Of a stretch of DNA of 64,000 nucleotides, positions 29,279 through 38,626 are shown piece after piece (the first letter of the stretch is position 1; each line of letters opens with the position of its first letter). The translations under genes and the position numbers were made by a program. Below the pieces are notes generated by a model that made no database searches, was not told the DNA's origin, and saw only the letters and a list, made by a program, of their open reading frames with translations. The DNA is from Planctomycetaceae bacterium (GTDB lineage Bacteria > Planctomycetota > Planctomycetia > Planctomycetales > Planctomycetaceae): assembly GCA_015485495.1 (NCBI GenBank), contig WFTL01000057.1:32678-96677 (forward strand), read 5' to 3'.

Positions 29279-29647
29279 ATGATACAGATGCAGACAGTTC
29301 TGGATGTGGCGGATAATTCCGGCGCAAAGCTCGTGCGCTGCATTAAGGTTCTGGGCGGAACGCGGCGGCGGTACGCCGGGCTGGGGGACCTGGTGGTGCT
29401 CAGTGTGCAGAAAAGCCTGCCGGGCAGTGCCGTACGGTCCGGAACGGTGGTGCGGGGTGTGGTGGTTCGATGTCGCAAGGCCACTCGCCGGGATGACGGC
29501 AGCTATGTGCGGTTCGATCGCAATGCGGTCGTTCTCGTGGATAAGGATGGCAATCCGCGCGGGACGCGGATTTTCGGGGCGGTGGCCCGGGAGCTGCGGG
29601 ACCGTCGTTATATGAAGATCATCAGCCTGGCCAGTGAAGTGGTCTGA
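29279..29647 (+). CDS. rplN: 50S ribosomal protein L14
   Basis: This 122-residue L14 starts [20 protein letters not shown] and contains [20 protein letters not shown] and [22 protein letters not shown] precedes the start. Only 55 bases follow before rplE, so rplX (L24), which normally comes next, is not here. Confidence 0.97.
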   Translation: MIQMQTVLDVADNSGAKLVRCIKVLGGTRRRYAGLGDLVVLSVQKSLPGSAVRSGTVVRGVVVRCRKATRRDDGSYVRFDRNAVVLVDKDGNPRGTRIFGAVARELRDRRYMKIISLASEVV

Positions 29648-29702
29648 CCGGACCGCGAAACGGACATGCGAATCAATCGTGCGAATGCTGAGTTGAAATA
29701 CG

Positions 29703-30251
29703 ATGGCGCGTCTGCTTGAAGAATACAAACAGCGGATCGTGGGAGAGCTTCAGGAGAAGCTGGGTCGCCGGAATGCGCTGGCGGTTCCCCGACTGCAGAA
29801 AATCGTTGTCAACATGGGAGTGGGCAGTGCCGTCCAGGACCGCAAACGTCTGGACGCGGCAGTGGCTCATCTGACGCAGTTGTCGGGACAGAAGGCGCAG
29901 ATCTGCCGGGCTCGGAAGTCGATTTCCGGGTTTCGTCTGAGGCAGGGGATGCCGATCGGCTGCCGCGTGACGCTGCGGGGCCGGAGAATGTATGAGTTTC
30001 TGGAAAGGCTGATCACTCTGGCTCTGCCGCGCGTGCGGGACTTTCGGGGACTGAATCCGAACGGGTTCGATGGCCGCGGCAACTACAGCTGCGGGCTGTC
30101 GGAACAGCTCGTGTTTCCGGAGATTGATCCGGAGACGGTCACGCATTCTCAGGGAATGAACATTACGATGGTCACGTCGGCTGCCACGGATGAAGAAGGA
30201 CGTCTGCTGCTGAAGGCGTTCGGGATGCCGTTCAGAAATCAGGATCAGTGA
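29703..30251 (+). CDS. rplE: 50S ribosomal protein L5
   Basis: This 182-residue 5S-rRNA-binding protein has VPRLQKIVVNMGVGSAVQDR, RKSISGFRLRQGMPIGCRVT and GRGNYSCGLSEQLVFPEIDP. It follows rplN directly in place of the usual rplX-rplE order. rpsN follows by 51 bases. Confidence 0.97.
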   Translation: MARLLEEYKQRIVGELQEKLGRRNALAVPRLQKIVVNMGVGSAVQDRKRLDAAVAHLTQLSGQKAQICRARKSISGFRLRQGMPIGCRVTLRGRRMYEFLERLITLALPRVRDFRGLNPNGFDGRGNYSCGLSEQLVFPEIDPETVTHSQGMNITMVTSAATDEEGRLLLKAFGMPFRNQDQ

Positions 30252-30302
30252 TCCGGAATCAGCAGCGCGAGAAGATTCAGGTCATTCAGGGAAATCGTGT
30301 TC

Positions 30303-30488
30303 ATGGCCAGCAAAGCGAAAATTGAAAAGGCGAAGCGCAAACCGAAGTACGGTTCTCGCATCGAGTACCGCTGCAGTCTTTGCGGACGCCCGCGCGGGGT
30401 GTACCGCAAGTTCAAGGTCTGCCGCATCTGTTTTCGTGATCTGTGCCTGGATGGCATGATTCCCGGAGCGAAAAAGGCCAGCTGGTAG
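30303..30488 (+). CDS. rpsN: 30S ribosomal protein S14, zinc-binding type
   Basis: This is a 61-residue short S14 with an intact zinc ribbon: C24-x2-C27 (CSLCGRPRG) and C40-x2-C43 (CRICFRDLC). It ends [10 protein letters not shown], the standard C-terminus. The ATG at 30303 is preferred to a GTG at 30297. This is the zinc-dependent form, not the long zinc-free form. Confidence 0.95.
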   Translation: MASKAKIEKAKRKPKYGSRIEYRCSLCGRPRGVYRKFKVCRICFRDLCLDGMIPGAKKASW

Positions 30489-30520
30489 GCGGTGGCCGGC
30501 TGAAGGACGGTGTAAGAACA

Positions 30521-30916
30521 ATGATGACAGACCCGATTGCTGATCTGCTGACCCGAATTCGCAACGCGGTGCGCGTGGAACGTCCGTATGTCGACGTTCC
30601 GCTGTCGCGGCTGAAGGCCCGCATCGTGGATGTTCTGCACCGGGAAGGCTATGTGTGGGATTCGGAAGTGATCGAAGGACAGCCGGTTTCCACGCTGCGG
30701 ATCAATCTCAAGTACGGTCCCAACGGGGAACATCTGATCGAACACATCGAACGGATCAGCCGGCCGGGCCGACGGGTGTATGTGGGTGTTCGTGACCTGC
30801 GGGAAATCCGTCAGGGAACGGGGGTTTCGATTCTGTCGACGCCCCGGGGAGTACTGAGCAACCGGGAAGCCCGGGAACAGGGTGTCGGCGGCGAGCTGCT
30901 TTGCCAGGTCTGGTAG
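30521..30916 (+). CDS. rpsH: 30S ribosomal protein S8
   Basis: This 131-residue protein starts MMTDPIADLLTRIRNAVRVE and ends with STPRGVLSNREAREQGVGGE, both typical. S8 represses the spc operon in E. coli by binding the rplE region. No obvious copy of that site was identified. The second Met is an alternative start. Confidence 0.96.
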   Translation: MMTDPIADLLTRIRNAVRVERPYVDVPLSRLKARIVDVLHREGYVWDSEVIEGQPVSTLRINLKYGPNGEHLIEHIERISRPGRRVYVGVRDLREIRQGTGVSILSTPRGVLSNREAREQGVGGELLCQVW

Positions 30917-30967
30917 GACATTCTCCGAAGCGGCCGCACCGGTCGTCAGCACAGCGGTGATGGAACC

Positions 30968-31516
30968 ATGTCACGAATCGGAAAAAAACCAGTCAGCATT
31001 CCGGACGGTGTCCAGGTGCGCGTGTCGGGGACGGAGATTTCCGTCAAAGGGCCCCAGGGAGAACTCTCCTGGACGGCTCACAGCAACATGATCATTCGGG
31101 TGGACGAGGCGGAGAAGACTGTGACGGTGAGCCGTCCGGATGACAGCCGGGAGAACCGGGCCCTGCACGGTCTGACCCGCAGTCTCATCCAGAACATGGT
31201 GGACGGCGTGGTGAAACCGTTCGAACGACGTCTGACAATCGTGGGGGTGGGCTACAATGCGTCGCTCAGCGGTGATCAGCTGTCGCTGCAGGTGGGTTTT
31301 GCCAACACGGTCGTTCTGAAGGTACCGCCTCTGGTGACAGTGGAAGTCCCCAGCCCCACGTCGGTCATTGTTCGCAGCTGCGACAAACGGGCCGCCGGCC
31401 AGTTTGCTGCGGAAGTGCGGGCCGTGCGGCCGCCGGAACCGTACAAGGGCAAAGGAATTCGCTACGAAAACGAACAGGTGCGGCGCAAGGCCGGCAAGGC
31501 GTTTGGATCCAAGTAA
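30968..31516 (+). CDS. rplF: 50S ribosomal protein L6
   Basis: This 182-residue L6 has MSRIGKKPVSIPDGVQVRVS, VKGPQGELSW and the C-terminal PPEPYKGKGIRYENEQVRRK. It is of normal length and order between rpsH and rplR. Confidence 0.97.
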   Translation: MSRIGKKPVSIPDGVQVRVSGTEISVKGPQGELSWTAHSNMIIRVDEAEKTVTVSRPDDSRENRALHGLTRSLIQNMVDGVVKPFERRLTIVGVGYNASLSGDQLSLQVGFANTVVLKVPPLVTVEVPSPTSVIVRSCDKRAAGQFAAEVRAVRPPEPYKGKGIRYENEQVRRKAGKAFGSK

Positions 31517-31537
31517 GTCCCGGTGAGTATCGGAATC

Positions 31538-31909
31538 ATGAAGGCTCAGAAGAAACTGGAAAAGCGGACGGTGCGGCGCCGGTTCCGGGTGCGCAATCGG
31601 GTGCGGCGGTCCGCTCATGGCAGACCCCGGCTGTCCGTTTTTCGCAGCAATCGCCATATGTATGCTCAGATCATCGATGACAGTCAGGGCAGAACGCTGG
31701 TGTCCGCCAGCACTCTGGAGCCGGACGTGGCCGGGCCGGGGAAGGTGGCCGGTGACTGTGAAGCGGCCAGAAAAGTGGGACGCCTGATTGCCGAGCGGGC
31801 GAAGGAAAAGGGGATTTCCGAAGTGGTGCTGGACCGTGGTCCGTTTCGTTATCACGGGCGAGTGGCAGCGCTTGCGGAATCGGCTCGGGAAGGCGGCCTG
31901 AAATTCTGA
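31538..31909 (+). CDS. rplR: 50S ribosomal protein L18
   Basis: This protein of about 123 residues has [37 protein letters not shown] and the end [20 protein letters not shown]. It binds 5S rRNA with L5. The ATG at 31538 is chosen; a GTG at 31523 would add five residues. Confidence 0.95.
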   Translation: MKAQKKLEKRTVRRRFRVRNRVRRSAHGRPRLSVFRSNRHMYAQIIDDSQGRTLVSASTLEPDVAGPGKVAGDCEAARKVGRLIAERAKEKGISEVVLDRGPFRYHGRVAALAESAREGGLKF

Positions 31910-31973
31910 AAACGGGTGATCCGGGAGTCATGGGCCGTCTGCTCAGGTTCCCTGCCCGGACGAAAGGTGAACA

Positions 31974-32459
31974 GTGTCCATCGTCGAAACGAGAAATGAA
32001 TCTGCGGAAACCGTTGTCCAGATTCGCCGCTGCGCGTGTGTGGTCAAAGGAGGACGGCGTTTCAGCTTTGCGGCTCTGGTGATCACGGGTGATCATAACG
32101 GGCGCGTGGGGTACGGTTATGGCAAGGCCGTGGAAGTGCCGCTGGCGGTGGAGAAAGCCACCAAGCAGGCCAATCGGTCTCAGCGAACGGTTCCTCTGGA
32201 AGGGACCACGATTCCTCATCAGGTGACCGGCCGATACCGGGCATCGCGTGTGCTCCTGCTGCCCGCCCGGCCGGGAACAGGGATCATCGCCGGCGAATGC
32301 GTGCGGGCCGTGGTGGAAGCAGCCGGGATCACGGATATTCTCACCAAGAGTTTCGGTTCCAACAATCCGCTCAATCTCGTGAAAGCCACGTTCGATGCGC
32401 TGGCTCAGCTGCGGACCAAAAAAGAGATCGCTCGACTGCGCGGGGTCACACTGCCATGA
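31974..32459 (+). CDS. rpsE: 30S ribosomal protein S5
   Basis: This 161-residue protein has the double-stranded RNA-binding fold ([20 protein letters not shown]) and [17 protein letters not shown], then [19 protein letters not shown]. It starts with GTG after AAAGGTGA. Its stop overlaps the rplO start (ATGA, 32456-32459), which leaves no room for rpmD (L30), normally found between them. Confidence 0.96.
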   Translation: MSIVETRNESAETVVQIRRCACVVKGGRRFSFAALVITGDHNGRVGYGYGKAVEVPLAVEKATKQANRSQRTVPLEGTTIPHQVTGRYRASRVLLLPARPGTGIIAGECVRAVVEAAGITDILTKSFGSNNPLNLVKATFDALAQLRTKKEIARLRGVTLP

Positions 32460-32932
32460 TTCTGAACGATGTGCATACCGGAATTCGGAAAAACCGCCGC
32501 CGCCGGCGCGTCGGCCGGGGGCCCGGTTCGGGACACGGCAAGACGTGCGGCCGTGGACACAAAGGGTATTTCAGCCGATCGGGATCACGTCGGCGCCGCG
32601 GATTCGAAGGCGGGCAGATGCCTCTGTTTCGGCGCGTGGCCAAGCGGGGCTTCAACAATCGGGCCTTTGCCGACCGCGTGGTGATCGTCAACATCGGTCA
32701 GCTCGACAAAGCCTTCGAAGACGGTGCGGAAGTGACAGCGGAGTCGCTGGCGGCCCGGGGAATGATTCCCAGCCGCTTCGACATTCTCAAAGTGCTGGGC
32801 GACGGGCAGCTCACGAAGAAACTCACCGTGCGGGCGCACCGGTTTTCTCAGAGCGCCGAAGCGGGGATTGTGGCGGCCGGCGGCCGGTACGAACGGGTGT
32901 CTGTCGTGACAGCGTCAGAACCGGACAACTGA
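32456..32932 (+). CDS. rplO: 50S ribosomal protein L15
   Basis: This 158-residue protein has the basic, glycine-rich N-terminus ([38 protein letters not shown]) and a normal globular domain. It is coupled to rpsE by a 4-base overlap and precedes secY by 28 bases. Confidence 0.96.
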   Translation: MILNDVHTGIRKNRRRRRVGRGPGSGHGKTCGRGHKGYFSRSGSRRRRGFEGGQMPLFRRVAKRGFNNRAFADRVVIVNIGQLDKAFEDGAEVTAESLAARGMIPSRFDILKVLGDGQLTKKLTVRAHRFSQSAEAGIVAAGGRYERVSVVTASEPDN

Positions 32933-32960
32933 CGGATCAGGATTTCGGAGACGTCTGAAT

Positions 32961-34331
32961 ATGTTTTCACGACTGGCAGCCATCTGGCGTGTGCCCGAAC
33001 TCTGGAAGAAGATTCTGCTGACAGTGGGTCTGCTGGGAGTCTATCGTCTGGGGTTTCACATCACGCTGCCGTTCATCAACCACGAAGGCATCCGGCTGAT
33101 GCAGGAACGCGCAGCCGAAGGCAGTGGTGGTGGCCTGACGAACGTGCTCCAGATGATGTCTCTGTTTTCTGCGTCCAATCTGACGCAGGGATCCCTGTTC
33201 GGCCTGGGCATCATGCCTTATATCACGGCATCCATCGTGTTCCAGCTTCTGGGAACGGTGTATCCGCCGCTGGAACAGCTTCAGAAGGAAGGTGAGTCCG
33301 GCAGGAGGCGGATCAACGAGTACACGCGGTATGCGACCGTGCTGATCTGTCTGCTGCAGAGTTTCTTTGTGGTGCGCGGTCTGGAAAGCGGACTGCTGAG
33401 CGACGGGGAATCCCTGGTGCTGCCGGAATACCAGTCAATCGGCTGGTACCTGACCGGTTCGCTGCTGATGACGTGTGGAACCATTTTTCTGATGTGGATC
33501 GGAGAGCAGATCGACACATACGGGATCGGCAACGGAATCAGTCTGCTGATCATGGCCGGCATTCTGGCTCAGATGCCCGTGGTGGCAGCCGACTGGGTCA
33601 ACGGAATCCGGACCAATGGAGTCCGGATCGGGACCGAACAGGGCATCGATAAGCTGCTCGTGATGGCCGTGCTGTTTGTGGGAGTGATCATCTGTGTGAT
33701 CTTCATCACTCAGGGGCAGCGAAAAATTCCCATTCAGAGTGCCCGTCATGTTCGGGGGCGGCGGGTCATGGGGGGGCAGCGCCAGTGGCTGCCTCTGCGG
33801 GTCAATCAGGCGGGCGTGATGCCCATCATCTTCGCATCCAGTCTGCTCCTTTTGCCGTATTTCATGCTCAGTCAGCTCGCGCAGGTCTGGGACGACAGTT
33901 CTCTTTTGAACACGCTGGCCGGAGCCTTCACGCCGGGTTCCGGTTTCGTCTACAACCTGACATATATCGTTCTCATCTACTTCTTCTGCTACTTCTGGAC
34001 GGCGATCACCTTCAATCCGAAGGATATGGCGGATAACCTGAAGGACATGGGAAGTTTCATTCCCGGATACCGGCCAGGGCAAAGGACGGCCGTTCACCTG
34101 GAACAGGTGATGACGCGGGTGACGTATGCAGGAGCCGCCTTTCTGGCCGTCATCGCGGTGATCCCCACAATCATTTCCACAACACTGACCAACAACGATT
34201 TCCGCACGGCCAGTTTCTTCGGCGGCACCGGCCTGCTGATCATCGTGTCTGTCGCTCTGGATCTGGTCCAGAAAATCGATTCGCATCTCATCATGAGAAA
34301 TTATCCTGGACTTCTGGATTCGGATGACTGA
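32961..34331 (+). CDS. secY: Protein translocase subunit SecY
   Basis: This 456-residue channel subunit of the Sec translocon has ten expected membrane helices, starting ILLTVGLLGVYRLGFHITLP. Typical segments are GIMPYITASIVFQLLG, YGIGNGISLLIMAGI and FNPKDMADNLKDMGSFIPGYRPG (part of the cytosolic loop). Ribosome contact loop QGQRKIPIQSARHVRGRR is intact. It keeps its usual place after rplO, but adk, map and infA do not follow. The next 180 bases before rpmJ show no gene. Confidence 0.97.
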   Translation: MFSRLAAIWRVPELWKKILLTVGLLGVYRLGFHITLPFINHEGIRLMQERAAEGSGGGLTNVLQMMSLFSASNLTQGSLFGLGIMPYITASIVFQLLGTVYPPLEQLQKEGESGRRRINEYTRYATVLICLLQSFFVVRGLESGLLSDGESLVLPEYQSIGWYLTGSLLMTCGTIFLMWIGEQIDTYGIGNGISLLIMAGILAQMPVVAADWVNGIRTNGVRIGTEQGIDKLLVMAVLFVGVIICVIFITQGQRKIPIQSARHVRGRRVMGGQRQWLPLRVNQAGVMPIIFASSLLLLPYFMLSQLAQVWDDSSLLNTLAGAFTPGSGFVYNLTYIVLIYFFCYFWTAITFNPKDMADNLKDMGSFIPGYRPGQRTAVHLEQVMTRVTYAGAAFLAVIAVIPTIISTTLTNNDFRTASFFGGTGLLIIVSVALDLVQKIDSHLIMRNYPGLLDSDD

Positions 34332-34511
34332 CAGGAGCGGCAGGGCCCGCAGTGCGGCTGTTGCCGGAGCGGGTCGATGAATCGTCCCCCCTGGCGGCGG
34401 GCCCCGGAAAAGCAGAAACTTCAGTTGCCGGACGGTGGCGGAAATCACAAACGGAACGGAACATTCCGGGATCTCGTGAGAACGGGATTCCCTGACTGAG
34501 GAGTCGGATTG

Positions 34512-34628
34512 ATGAAAGTTCGATCGAGTGTGAAACGCATCTGCGAACACTGCAAGACGGTTCGCCGTCGTGGCAGAACGTACGTCATCTGTTCGGCCAA
34601 TCCTCGACACAAGCAGCGTCAGGGCTGA
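34512..34628 (+). CDS. rpmJ: 50S ribosomal protein L36, zinc-binding type
   Basis: This 38-residue protein reads [20 protein letters not shown] then [18 protein letters not shown]. The zinc ligands C11, C14, C27 and H33 are all present. It sits between secY and rpsM, where it belongs. Confidence 0.95.
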   Translation: MKVRSSVKRICEHCKTVRRRGRTYVICSANPRHKQRQG

Positions 34629-34661
34629 CCTGGGCGCTCGTTTTTTATCTGGAGTCGAAAC

Positions 34662-35048
34662 ATGCCTCGTGTTCTCGGGGTTGATGTCCCCGGCAACAAG
34701 CCCACCTGGATCGCACTGACGTACCTGTATGGCGTCGGGCGCGTTCTGGCGGTCAGGATCTGCGATGAACTCGGCGTCGATCCGCAGATGCGGGCCGGAG
34801 ATCTGTCTGAAGACGATGTCAGCCGCATCACGAACCACCTGGACAAGAACTACACGGTGGAAGGTCCGCTGCGGCGCAAGGTGCAGCAGGACATCGGACG
34901 GCTCAGGGAAATTCAGTGTTACCGGGGCATCCGTCACCGCCGCGGCCTGCCGGTTCGGGGGCAGCGCACCAAGACGAATGCCCGGACGCGCAAGGGGCGC
35001 AAGAAGACCGTGGCCGGGAAAAAGGGTGTCAAGGACCTGAAGCACTGA
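34662..35048 (+). CDS. rpsM: 30S ribosomal protein S13
   Basis: This 128-residue protein starts MPRVLGVDVPGNKPTWIALT with GGAG 7 bases upstream. It has the helix-two-turn-helix region and the basic tail CYRGIRHRRGLPVRGQRTKT. It contacts tRNA and the 50S bridge. Confidence 0.97.
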   Translation: MPRVLGVDVPGNKPTWIALTYLYGVGRVLAVRICDELGVDPQMRAGDLSEDDVSRITNHLDKNYTVEGPLRRKVQQDIGRLREIQCYRGIRHRRGLPVRGQRTKTNARTRKGRKKTVAGKKGVKDLKH

Positions 35049-35126
35049 TCCGTCGGGCCCCGCCGCATCAGGATGCGGGTTCCGCGGCCATCTGTTTCCT
35101 CGAAAAGACGAGACTGAGAATTCACT

Positions 35127-35510
35127 GTGGCTAAAGTCAGATCCAGAAAAAAGGTGCGTCGCAATGTGACGCGGGGCATCGCCTACATCAAGGCGACGTT
35201 CAATAACACCATTGTTACCATGACGGATACGAATGGGGACGTGCTGTGCTGGGCCACCGCGGGAACCGTGGGCTTCAAGGGGTCTCGAAAGAGCACACCG
35301 TTTGCGGCACAGAGGGCTGCGGAGACCGTGGCCGAACGGGCGGCCAAAATGGGAATGCGGGAAATCGAAGTGCGGGTCAAGGGACCAGGGTCCGGACGAG
35401 AAAGTGCCATCACGGGGCTGCAGACATCCGGAATTTCGATTCGGTCCATCGAAGACATCACGCCGCTGCCGCACAACGGCTGTCGCCCGCCGAAAAAGCG
35501 GCGTGTCTGA
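35127..35510 (+). CDS. rpsK: 30S ribosomal protein S11
   Basis: This 127-residue S11 starts with GTG ([20 protein letters not shown]). It has [20 protein letters not shown] and the conserved end [15 protein letters not shown]. rpsD (S4) normally follows, but rpoA comes next after 71 bases. Confidence 0.97.
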   Translation: MAKVRSRKKVRRNVTRGIAYIKATFNNTIVTMTDTNGDVLCWATAGTVGFKGSRKSTPFAAQRAAETVAERAAKMGMREIEVRVKGPGSGRESAITGLQTSGISIRSIEDITPLPHNGCRPPKKRRV

Positions 35511-35581
35511 TCAGGGACAGAATCCGTCGCGGTGGCGACGAGTGCGTCGCGGGCATTTCAGCGTCAGGGGAGTAGAAGATT

Positions 35582-36598
35582 ATGCGAATTCGATGGCGTG
35601 GGCTGGAACTTCCGAGCCGTGTGGTGCCGGATACGAGCACGATGACGGCCACGTACGGAAAATTTACCGCAGAACCGTTTGAACGCGGGTTCGGTGCCAC
35701 CGTGGGAAACAGTCTGAGGCGGATTTTGCTGTCCAGTCTGGAAGGGGCCGCTGTGACGCGGGTGCGCATTCAGGGGGTGCAGCATGAATTCACGACGATT
35801 CCGGGAGTCGTGGAAGACGTCACCGATATCTGTCTCAACCTGAAGTCGCTGGTGGTGCGCAACCACAGCGCGTCTGTCAAGACCCTGCGCATCGAAAAGA
35901 ATACCCGCGGTGTGGTTACCGGAGCCGATGTGATCTGTGACGATCAGGTGGAAGTGGTCAATCGGGACCTGCTGATCGCCACCATGACCGATGATGTTCC
36001 GCTGCATATGGAAATGACGGTGGAAAACGGCCGGGGCTATGTGCCGGCATCGGAACACAGTGAAGGGGATCCGGAAGTCGGCGTGATTCCCCTGGATGCG
36101 GCGTTTTCTCCCATTGTTCGGGTGCGGCACCACATTTCGGATACGCGTGTGGGCCAGCGGACGAATTACGACCGGCTGGAACTGGAAATCTGGACAAACG
36201 GAACCGTCTCTCCCTCGATGGCTCTGGTGGAAGCGGCCAAGATTCTCCGCAAGCACCTGAACTGCTTCATCACGTACCGGGAACCGGGGCCGGAAGCATC
36301 GCCCGAAGGCGGCCTGCGGGGCATGATGGAAGCCACCGGTTACTCGCCGGTGGATATGGAACTGGAAGAAAAGCTCAACAAGAGCCTCGCCGAACTGAAT
36401 CTGTCCGTGCGGGCCACGAACTGTCTGGAGTCCGTCGGCATCAACACGGTGCGCGATCTGGTTCAGAAGCCCGAAGATGAACTGCTGCAGGTCCGCAACT
36501 TCGGTGAAACGACTCTGGACGAAGTTCGGGAGCGTCTGGAAGAAATCGATCTGCGGCTGGGCATGCGGCTGCCCAATCAGCAGCCCACCACTCTGTGA
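35582..36598 (+). CDS. rpoA: RNA polymerase subunit alpha
   Basis: This 338-residue alpha subunit has an N-terminal assembly domain ([20 protein letters not shown]) and a C-terminal DNA- and activator-binding domain ([40 protein letters not shown]). GGGGAG lies 10 bases before the ATG. Its length and motifs are normal. Confidence 0.97.
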   Translation: MRIRWRGLELPSRVVPDTSTMTATYGKFTAEPFERGFGATVGNSLRRILLSSLEGAAVTRVRIQGVQHEFTTIPGVVEDVTDICLNLKSLVVRNHSASVKTLRIEKNTRGVVTGADVICDDQVEVVNRDLLIATMTDDVPLHMEMTVENGRGYVPASEHSEGDPEVGVIPLDAAFSPIVRVRHHISDTRVGQRTNYDRLELEIWTNGTVSPSMALVEAAKILRKHLNCFITYREPGPEASPEGGLRGMMEATGYSPVDMELEEKLNKSLAELNLSVRATNCLESVGINTVRDLVQKPEDELLQVRNFGETTLDEVRERLEEIDLRLGMRLPNQQPTTL

Positions 36599-36703
36599 GG
36601 CCCCGTGGCGGCCCGTCGGCGCGGGCCGGTGGTCTCTGGATTTCCTTCAACCTGATTGAGCGGCTGCCGGCATCTGCCCGGCCTGTATGAAAAGAGCAGT
36701 GCC

Positions 36704-37387
36704 ATGCGACACAAAGTTCGTGGCAGAAAACTGGGACGCAACGCATCTCATCGCAAAGCCATGTTTCGCAACATGGCCGTCAGTCTGATTCGCTCGGTCC
36801 GGGTGGATGAAGATGATCCCGGCCGTCCCCGGGTTCCCGGACGCATCGTGACCACGGTGGCGAAAGCCAAAGAGCTGCGGCCATTCGTGGAGAAGCTGGT
36901 CACGCTGGCCCGGAAGGCGGCGGCGTACGAAGAGGCCGCTGAGCAGTATGCGACGCCTGCGGAACCGAATTCCGGGGAATGGAAGACGTGGCGTCAGTCG
37001 GAGCAGTGGCAGCAGTGGGCCCAGGCGATGGCACCGGCGGTGAGTCTGCGGCGGCGGGCATTTTCGCTGCTGCGGGATCGCGAAGCGGTCGACATCCTGT
37101 TCGACGAGCTGGCCGAGCGGTTCGCCGATCGGCCGGGTGGCTACACGCGGATCGTGCGTCTGGCGAAGGTGCGGCTGGGAGATGCCGGTCGGCAGGCGCT
37201 GATCGAATTCGTGGGAGAACGCGACCGTGTCCGTTCCCGCCGCCGGGCCGCTCCGGTGATTGCGGAAGAAGAACCTCCTGCCGAACAGCCGCCTGCTGAG
37301 GAATCGGATTCGGAAGAGACCGTGGCTGAATCCGAACCGGCTGTTGAGGCAACGGAAACAGACGGCCCGGAAAGCGACGACACGTAG
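36704..37387 (+). CDS. rplQ: 50S ribosomal protein L17, enlarged
   Basis: This protein has 227 residues where L17 is normally 115-130. The conserved start ([20 protein letters not shown]) and end ([20 protein letters not shown]) are intact. Between [10 protein letters not shown] and the conserved [20 protein letters not shown] lies an insert of about 40 residues (about 71-110) rich in Glu, Gln and Trp. After residue 170 there is an acidic tail of about 55 residues ([18 protein letters not shown]). An open frame extends upstream, but the start at 36704 is the family start. It is the last gene of the run, followed by a hairpin at 37442-37470. Confidence 0.95.
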   Translation: MRHKVRGRKLGRNASHRKAMFRNMAVSLIRSVRVDEDDPGRPRVPGRIVTTVAKAKELRPFVEKLVTLARKAAAYEEAAEQYATPAEPNSGEWKTWRQSEQWQQWAQAMAPAVSLRRRAFSLLRDREAVDILFDELAERFADRPGGYTRIVRLAKVRLGDAGRQALIEFVGERDRVRSRRRAAPVIAEEEPPAEQPPAEESDSEETVAESEPAVEATETDGPESDDT

Positions 37388-37441
37388 CGGGTGCGGGCCG
37401 GCACAGACCGGTCGTTGGAACGTTTCAGAGATAATCATCGT

Positions 37442-37470
37442 GTGTGCCCCGGTTTCCGGCCGGGGCACAC
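37442..37470. terminator. Hairpin between convergent rplQ and FHA genes
   Basis: A perfect 11-base stem (GTGTGCCCCGG / CCGGGGCACAC) with a 7-base loop lies 54 bases after rplQ and 35 bases after the minus-strand FHA gene. No T-run follows on either strand, but the position between convergent genes suggests a bidirectional terminator. Confidence 0.65.
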
Positions 37471-37505
37471 TGCATGCGCCAGGGCATCCTGCCGGATGGT
37501 TCTGT

Positions 37506-37979
37506 TCAGTCGTCGTCGCGGAGCCAGTCCATGATGAAATCGTCGCGGGTCGAACGGCGGCGTCTGGTGCGTCGACGTTCGCGGATCGCATCGGTCGATT
37601 CCGGCATGCGGAACCGCGCCGGTTTTTCCAGACCGGCTTTCTCCATGAGACTCATGGAGAACGGATTGGCGACATCCGGAGGCGGCGCATCTTCGGGCAC
37701 GTCGTACTCGATGCGGAATCGTGACTTTGCAATCTGCAGTTCGTCGCCCGGCATCAGCGGGCTTTCGAGCGTGCGTTCTCCGTTGACTTTGATGCCGTTG
37801 GTACTGCCCAGATCACGCACATGCCAGTAGCCGTCGCGCAGTTCCAGTTCACAGTGATACGACGACACATTGGACAACGGCAGCCGGATGTCGCAGGATG
37901 ATCGACGGCCGACGAGCAGCTTTTCGTGAAGGAGAGGAATCGAATCTCCTCCCCCACATGGATTCAACTCACCGAGCAT
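37506..37979 (-). CDS. FHA-domain protein
   Basis: This protein of about 157 residues has an FHA domain, which binds phosphothreonine peptides: LLVGRRSSCDIRLPLSNVSS, YHCELELRDGYWHVRDLGST, NGIKVNG. The C-terminal part is basic then acidic (RRRTRRRRSTRDDFIMDWLR, DDD). I chose the ATG at 37979 because AGGGA lies 9 bases upstream; the ATG at 38024 would add 15 residues without a binding site. It may read the phosphorylation state set by Hanks-type kinases and the PP2C phosphatase, but no direct link is shown. Confidence 0.88.
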   Translation of the reverse strand: MLGELNPCGGGDSIPLLHEKLLVGRRSSCDIRLPLSNVSSYHCELELRDGYWHVRDLGSTNGIKVNGERTLESPLMPGDELQIAKSRFRIEYDVPEDAPPPDVANPFSMSLMEKAGLEKPARFRMPESTDAIRERRRTRRRRSTRDDFIMDWLRDDD

Positions 37980-38595
37980 CCGCTCTGTCCCTGAACATTC
38001 GCTGACGAACACAACTCCGACCATCGGTCACAAAGTCCCGGTCGGTCCGGATCTGTGGTCCTTCTGTCACCACCTTCTCAGAATCATTCCCTGCGGCTGC
38101 CGCCTGGCTGCCGACGGTTTCCCCGAATGCTGCAGAATTCGCACAAATCGTTCCCAAACCCAGATCTGAGTGGTTACTGAGTTTCCCTGGATGTCCTGGT
38201 CTGCCCGCCGGACACTTCCGATCCCTCTGCTTTCAAACATACGTTCCGGCCGCCGCGATGCAACGTGCCGAACGGACGTTCCTTTCTGTGCACACGACGA
38301 AAATGCGGAAAAGGCTGGAGAAATCACACAAAAAAGGGGGTTCGCAGAGTCGGGCCCGGAAATCGAGCAGCAGAAGACAGGTCCCGGATTTCTCAGATTT
38401 CCGACTGTCACGCCAGGGAGCCCGGCCGAAACCCTGCTTTGCGGCTCCTGATTTGGCGTGTCCGGATCGCCTGTTCGGCGGAGTGTCTGCCCGGATCGGT
38501 GCTGTAACGAAATGATACACATCAGCTCCCTGCTGAAGCAATGTGACGCACAGCCTGTCTGGCCGGACGACAGCACCTGGCGGGCCCTTGATGGT
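37980..38595. other. Intergenic region upstream of the FHA gene
   Basis: These 616 bases hold no gene I can support. A purine-rich stretch (around 38295-38345) is less G+C-rich than its surroundings. Short frames on the plus strand around 38258-38515 are basic and without domains. The promoter of the FHA gene should lie here. Confidence 0.45.
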
Positions 38596-38625
38596 CACCG
38601 GAAACCGTTCGTACGGTTTCCGGTG
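38596..38625 (-). terminator. Terminator hairpin of the pspA-like gene
   Basis: A perfect inverted repeat (CACCGGAAACCG / CGGTTTCCGGTG) begins 1 base after the stop codon of the PspA-like gene. With the closing T-A pair it makes a 13-base stem and a 4-base loop. There is no T-run. Confidence 0.7.
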
Positions 38626-38626
38626 T

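Noticed and set aside
33435..35474. A 679-codon open frame on the minus strand across secY, rpmJ, rpsM and rpsK
   Set aside because: It is antisense to well-identified genes, is Arg/His/Pro-rich and has no domain; long antisense frames are expected in G+C-rich coding DNA.
38258..38515. Short basic plus-strand frames upstream of the FHA gene
   Set aside because: Several overlapping frames of equal quality exist and none has a domain or start signal.
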